DNA from: CAZADA01 sp964568975
GTDB taxonomy: Bacteria; Pseudomonadota; Alphaproteobacteria; Caulobacterales; Maricaulaceae
Direction of reading: 5' to 3'
NCBI GenBank assembly: GCA_964568975.1
Contig: CAZMSO010000002.1
Location: 69,280-133,279, forward strand
DNA: 64,000 nucleotides
The position numbers and the translations under genes are program-made. Below, one piece after another: positions 60,885-64,000 of this stretch (the stretch's first letter is position 1; every line of letters begins with the position of its first letter). A model generated the notes under the pieces. It saw nothing but the letters and a program-made list of their open reading frames with translations. It was not told where the DNA came from and did no database searches.

Positions 60885-62092
60885 CGGGCGCAGCGGCGCT
60901 CAACGGGGAGGCCGCGGTGGGCCAGACCGGCGCGGCGCCTGCGCTTCAGCGCGCCGTCACGACGCTGCGGCTGCAGAATTTTCGCAATTACGCCGCCCTC
61001 GACCTCGTGGTTGCGGCGCAGCCCGTGGTGCTATGCGGCGCGAATGGCGCCGGCAAAACCAACGTGCTTGAGGCGATTTCATGCCTTGCGCCGGGGCGCG
61101 GCTTGCGGCGCGCGGCGACGGCCGACATCGCCCGGCGCGCGCCGGGCGCCGACGACGTCGCCGGGCCATGGGTCGTCTCGGCGGACCTGATGCTCGCCGG
61201 CGAGACGCAACGACTGGGCGTCGGCCAAGACCCCGCTGCGCCCTCGCGGCGCATAATCCGGCTTAACGGGGAGGCTGTGGCCCACGCTGCGCTCGGCTCC
61301 GTGGCGCGGGTGGCGTGGCTCACCCCCGCTCAAGACCGTGTGTTCACAGGGCCGCGCAGCGAGCGGCTGCGATTCTATGATCGCTTAACGCTGGCGCTTG
61401 AGCCCGGCCATGGCGCGGCGGCGACCGCTTATGAGCGCGCCCTGCGTGAGCGCACGCGGCTTCTGGCGGAGGGGGGCGCGGATCCCGCTTGGGTCGCCGG
61501 CCTGGAGGCGCAGATGGCCGTTCATGGCGCGCGGATCGCGACGGCGCGGGCGGATTTGCTGGCGCGGCTGCAGCGGGCCGTCGACGCCCGGCCGGACACC
61601 GCGTTTCCCAAAGCCGACTTAGCGCTCGCCGGCGATCTTGAAGCGCAGGCGGCCGCCGGCGCCGCGATGGCGACCCTCGAAGCCGGTTTTCTGGAGCGCT
61701 TAGCGCGCGAGCGTCGGCGCGACGCGGCCGCGGGCCGGGCGCTTGACGGCCCTCATCGCACGGATTTCCAGGCGCGCCATCGCGCGAAAGCGATGCCGGC
61801 GGCGGAATGCTCGACCGGCGAACAAAAAGCGTTGCTGGTGGGCCTCGTCATTGCGCACGCGCGCGCCCTGGACGATGTCGGCGGCGTCGCGGGCGCGCGC
61901 GGCGGGCCGATTTTGCTGCTGGACGAGGCGGTGGCGCATCTCGATCCGGCGCGGCGCGCGGCGTTGGCGGAGGAGGTGTGCGCGTTGGACGGCCAGACCT
62001 GGCTCACGGGTACTGACGAAGCGCTGTTCGACGCGTTCGTTGATCGCGCGCAAATCTGGTCGGTTCAGGATGGCCGCGTGGCCAGCGCCTGA
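60881..62092 (+). CDS. recF: DNA replication and repair protein RecF
   Basis: 403-aa SMC-like ATPase loading RecA at gaps with RecO and RecR. Walker A GANGAGKTNVLEA, signature CSTGEQKALLVGL, Walker B ILLLDEAVAHLD. The N-terminus carries about 25 extra residues before LRLQNFRNY. GTG 60881 overlaps the dnaN stop as GTGA. Confidence 0.94.
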   Translation: MTGAAALNGEAAVGQTGAAPALQRAVTTLRLQNFRNYAALDLVVAAQPVVLCGANGAGKTNVLEAISCLAPGRGLRRAATADIARRAPGADDVAGPWVVSADLMLAGETQRLGVGQDPAAPSRRIIRLNGEAVAHAALGSVARVAWLTPAQDRVFTGPRSERLRFYDRLTLALEPGHGAAATAYERALRERTRLLAEGGADPAWVAGLEAQMAVHGARIATARADLLARLQRAVDARPDTAFPKADLALAGDLEAQAAAGAAMATLEAGFLERLARERRRDAAAGRALDGPHRTDFQARHRAKAMPAAECSTGEQKALLVGLVIAHARALDDVGGVAGARGGPILLLDEAVAHLDPARRAALAEEVCALDGQTWLTGTDEALFDAFVDRAQIWSVQDGRVASA

Positions 62093-62296
62093 CATGGATC
62101 GCGTCTGCGCTACGGCGTCGCTGCGCCCCCTCCCCACTGGAGGCGCCGCGGCGGGCGTGCGAGCTCTTCGCGATGACGAGGAGCCCGCACAAGGGCGTCG
62201 GCGCGAGGTCCGCCTCAGGCCGCAACGCCTATAGTGGTCGCGCCGCGCGGCTCTGCTGAGTCCCCCGCTGCGCCCGCGACGGCTCCCCGTAACGCG

Positions 62297-62704
62297 TTAT
62301 TTATCGTCGCCGGCTTTCATCGCCTTGGTCGTCGTCTCCGACATCAGGCGCCAAGCTTCTTGGTAATCTTCCGCCAGGGTTTTCGCGATGGTCGTCCAGG
62401 CTTCCATCGCGTCGGTGGGCGTGCGGGCCGTGGCCAGCGTGTTGGCGGCTTCCAAAGAATGCTGCATGCGCGTGACGGCGAGCTTCATGAAGGGCTCTTG
62501 CATGGCCATCATGGCGTTGCCGCTTTCCGCAGCTTTCGCCACCATCTTTTGCCAGTCCATCGCCGAGCGCATCATGTCCTCGGCGGTTTTGCCGTCGAGG
62601 GCGGCGAAGAAGGGCGCGGTGAACGTTTGCGGATCCCACACAGCTTTCGCGGCCTCTTCGGCGGTGCGGCGGGATTTCGAGGCGGAGGATTCTGCGGCGG
62701 CCAT
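62297..62704 (-). CDS. Phasin family protein
   Basis: 135-aa helical protein. WDPQTFTAPFFAALDGKTAE, MMAMQEPFMKLAVTRMQHSL and DYQEAWRLMSETTTKAMKAG resemble phasins, which coat polyhydroxyalkanoate granules. Start 62704 has AAGGAGA about 6 nt upstream on the minus strand. The open frame extends to 63472, but that part overlaps the DUF599 gene and has no such signal. The 204-bp gap after recF is empty. Confidence 0.72.
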   Translation of the reverse strand: MAAAESSASKSRRTAEEAAKAVWDPQTFTAPFFAALDGKTAEDMMRSAMDWQKMVAKAAESGNAMMAMQEPFMKLAVTRMQHSLEAANTLATARTPTDAMEAWTTIAKTLAEDYQEAWRLMSETTTKAMKAGDDK

Positions 62705-62851
62705 GGGGGTCTCCTTAAGGTGCGACGCGTCCGTGAGTGCAGAGTATAAAGGACGTGTTTCACAAGTCGCGGCTGTCGTCCAATCATGAATAGCCGCAGC
62801 GGGGCCCCGGCGGGTCGGGGCCGCAGGAGTCGTAGCGCGTGAGGGTGTGCA

Positions 62852-63517
62852 ATGAGTGATGGCCTGGCGCTCGGCTTGTTCTTGGCGATGGCGGCGTCGT
62901 TTTCCTGGGTCGTGGATTACAGCCCCTTGCGCCGGCGCTCGCTGAACGCGGCCATCGACGCCCAGAGGCGCGCATGGATGCGGGTGCTGATCACGCGCGA
63001 GCTGCGGATCATCGACACCGGCGTGGTGACCAGCCAGCTGCAAGGCACGGGTTTCTTCGCCTCCACATGCCTTTTGGGCGTGGGCGCGGCGTTCACGCTG
63101 ATCACCGCGGCGGATCCGGTGGTCCAGGTGCTGCGGACGCTCCATTTCAACGAAGGCATGACCCGCGAGGCGTTCCAAGTGCGGGTGATGGGCCTCTTCC
63201 TGATTTACGCTTATGCGTTTTTCAAGTTCGGCTGGGCGTATCGCCTGTTCAGCTACACCGCGATATTGGTCGGCGCCGCGCCTTACCAGGGGGATGCGCA
63301 GGCGGACGCCCACGCCGCGCGTTTGGCCGCGCTCAACAGCGCCGCCGGCGCTCAATTCAACCGGGGCTTGCGAGCGTTGTTTTTCTCCATCGGCTATCTT
63401 GGGGGCTTTGCGGGGCCGTGGAGCCTGGTCGGATGCACCGCGTTGGTTGCGGCTGTTCTTGTCTATCGTCAATTCGCCTCGCCGGCGGCGGACGCGTTGC
63501 GGGACGTCGAGCGTTAA
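62852..63517 (+). CDS. DUF599 membrane protein
   Basis: 221-aa integral-membrane protein with four hydrophobic segments (about 4-22, 66-88, 112-135 and 180-208). The DUF599 pattern is seen in the Arg-rich first loop (RRAWMRVLITRELRIIDTGV) followed by QGTGFFASTCLLGVGAAFTL. Function unknown. ATG 62852 has GAGGG about 8 nt upstream. Divergent from the phasin gene. Confidence 0.75.
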   Translation: MSDGLALGLFLAMAASFSWVVDYSPLRRRSLNAAIDAQRRAWMRVLITRELRIIDTGVVTSQLQGTGFFASTCLLGVGAAFTLITAADPVVQVLRTLHFNEGMTREAFQVRVMGLFLIYAYAFFKFGWAYRLFSYTAILVGAAPYQGDAQADAHAARLAALNSAAGAQFNRGLRALFFSIGYLGGFAGPWSLVGCTALVAAVLVYRQFASPAADALRDVER

Positions 63518-63837
63518 CGTCGCACGGGGGAGACAGCCCCTGACGGATCGTGGTCAGGTCGCGCTTTGCGTGTTGTGCGCGGGGGCGGCGCGCCTTACTT
63601 AAGGTGGATAACAATATGGCGCGTCGGTGGGTTTGGGGATGGCCAGGCCCCAATGACAGCGCCCTCGCCGCTGGAGAGAACGCACCCGTTCGACCTGCGG
63701 CGCGCCGCCGCCCCGTGCGGCCTGGCGAGGGGTGATGTGGTTTTCGGACCGGGGGGACGCTTCAGGGTCAACACGCGCCCTGGGCGCGTCGACGGCGTCG
63801 GCGCGGCCGGTCCCTGCGCGGAGTTTGGATGAAATGC
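63518..63837 (+). other. Leader region of gyrB with a short open frame
   Basis: 320 bp. A 39-codon frame (63616-63735) starts MARRWVWGWPG, with AAGGTGG (63601-63607) 8 nt upstream, so it could be translated as a leader peptide; its three Trp within nine residues are striking. A DnaA-box-like GGTGGATAA lies at 63603-63611, with one mismatch. No clear promoter. Confidence 0.35.
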
Positions 63838-64000
63838 ATGTCTGACGCGGCTTCTGAATCCCTTCCCACAGCGGGCGCTGAGCCCAACGGCTATGGCGCT
63901 GATTCCATCAAAGTGCTGCGCGGCTTAGAGGCGGTGCGCAAGCGCCCGGGCATGTATATCGGCGACACCGACGACGGCTCGGGCCTCCACCACATGGTCT
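63838..64000 (+). CDS. gyrB: DNA gyrase subunit B (N-terminal part, runs off window)
   Basis: First 54 codons. After an alphaproteobacterial N-terminal stretch (SDAASESLPTAGAEPNGYGA) comes DSIKVLRGLEAVRKRPGMYI and GDTDDGSGLHHMV, the diagnostic GyrB start of the ATPase domain. ATG 63838 chosen; ATGs at 63829 and 63834 are in other frames. The gene continues beyond the window. Confidence 0.95.
   Translation, partial: MSDAASESLPTAGAEPNGYGADSIKVLRGLEAVRKRPGMYIGDTDDGSGLHHMV

Noticed and set aside
62705..63472. N-terminal extension of the phasin frame
   Set aside because: Overlaps the DUF599 gene on the other strand, is Arg/His rich, and the strong ribosome-binding site is at the 62704 start.

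Overview
This is a GC-rich alphaproteobacterial chromosome segment, apparently from a draft or metagenomic scaffold, since it contains one run of exactly 100 N. The class assignment rests on gene content and order: lnt followed by an XRE regulator and metK; rimP, nusA, a YlxR-L7Ae fusion and infB; an Irr-type Fur regulator divergent from fabA-fabB; and ubiB, ubiE, mutM, an enoyl-CoA hydratase gene, rpsT, dnaA, dnaN, recF and gyrB. I cannot fix the order or family from the sequence alone. I see no tRNA, rRNA, CRISPR array, insertion sequence or prophage.

Layout. 1-2.4 kb: the end of a DUF2946-like gene and a ZnuD-type TonB-dependent receptor. 2.6-8.4 kb: the tightly overlapping operon miaB-phoH-ybeY-corC-lnt. 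8.4-11.6 kb: XRE regulator, metK, trmB. 11.6-14.2 kb: YpfJ-type zinc metalloprotease, a glutathione S-transferase and a DMT exporter. 14.4-20.5 kb: the translation/transcription operon rimP, a small membrane protein, nusA, ylxR-L7Ae, infB. 20.5-25.7 kb: DUF4174 and DUF4197 exported proteins, a membrane desaturase, fabI, and two small membrane proteins (DUF2306, DUF2269). 25.8-31.7 kb: pnp, rpsO and truB on the minus strand, then rbfA and a Uma2 endonuclease-fold gene on the plus strand. 31.7-34.3 kb: fabB-fabA facing away from irr. 34.3-40.0 kb: an SH3 protein and a D-2-hydroxyacid dehydrogenase, between which sit a coiled-coil membrane protein, a vWA-like membrane protein and an Old Yellow Enzyme. 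40-47 kb: assembly gap, moeB-like gene, cysK, VIT transporter, dut, coaBC. 47-51 kb: MAPEG, GNAT, GST-like protein, an AbrB/Doc toxin-antitoxin pair and an exported protein. 51-64 kb: ubiB-TPR-ubiE, mutM, enoyl-CoA hydratase, rpsT, dnaA, dnaN, recF, phasin, DUF599 and the start of gyrB.

How it works together. Most genes are housekeeping: tRNA and rRNA maturation, translation initiation, RNA decay, fatty-acid synthesis including the unsaturated branch (fabA, fabB, desaturase), ubiquinone synthesis, CoA synthesis, and replication initiation. Accessory genes are few and inserted between conserved blocks. The most unusual items are the two-gene coiled-coil/vWA membrane module at 35.1-37.6 kb, several strong dyads next to start codons (8411-8448, 9000-9036, 25105-25125, 47818-47842), a divergent DnaA with clustered GANTC sites upstream, and the split and partly inverted infB-rbfA-truB-rpsO-pnp block.
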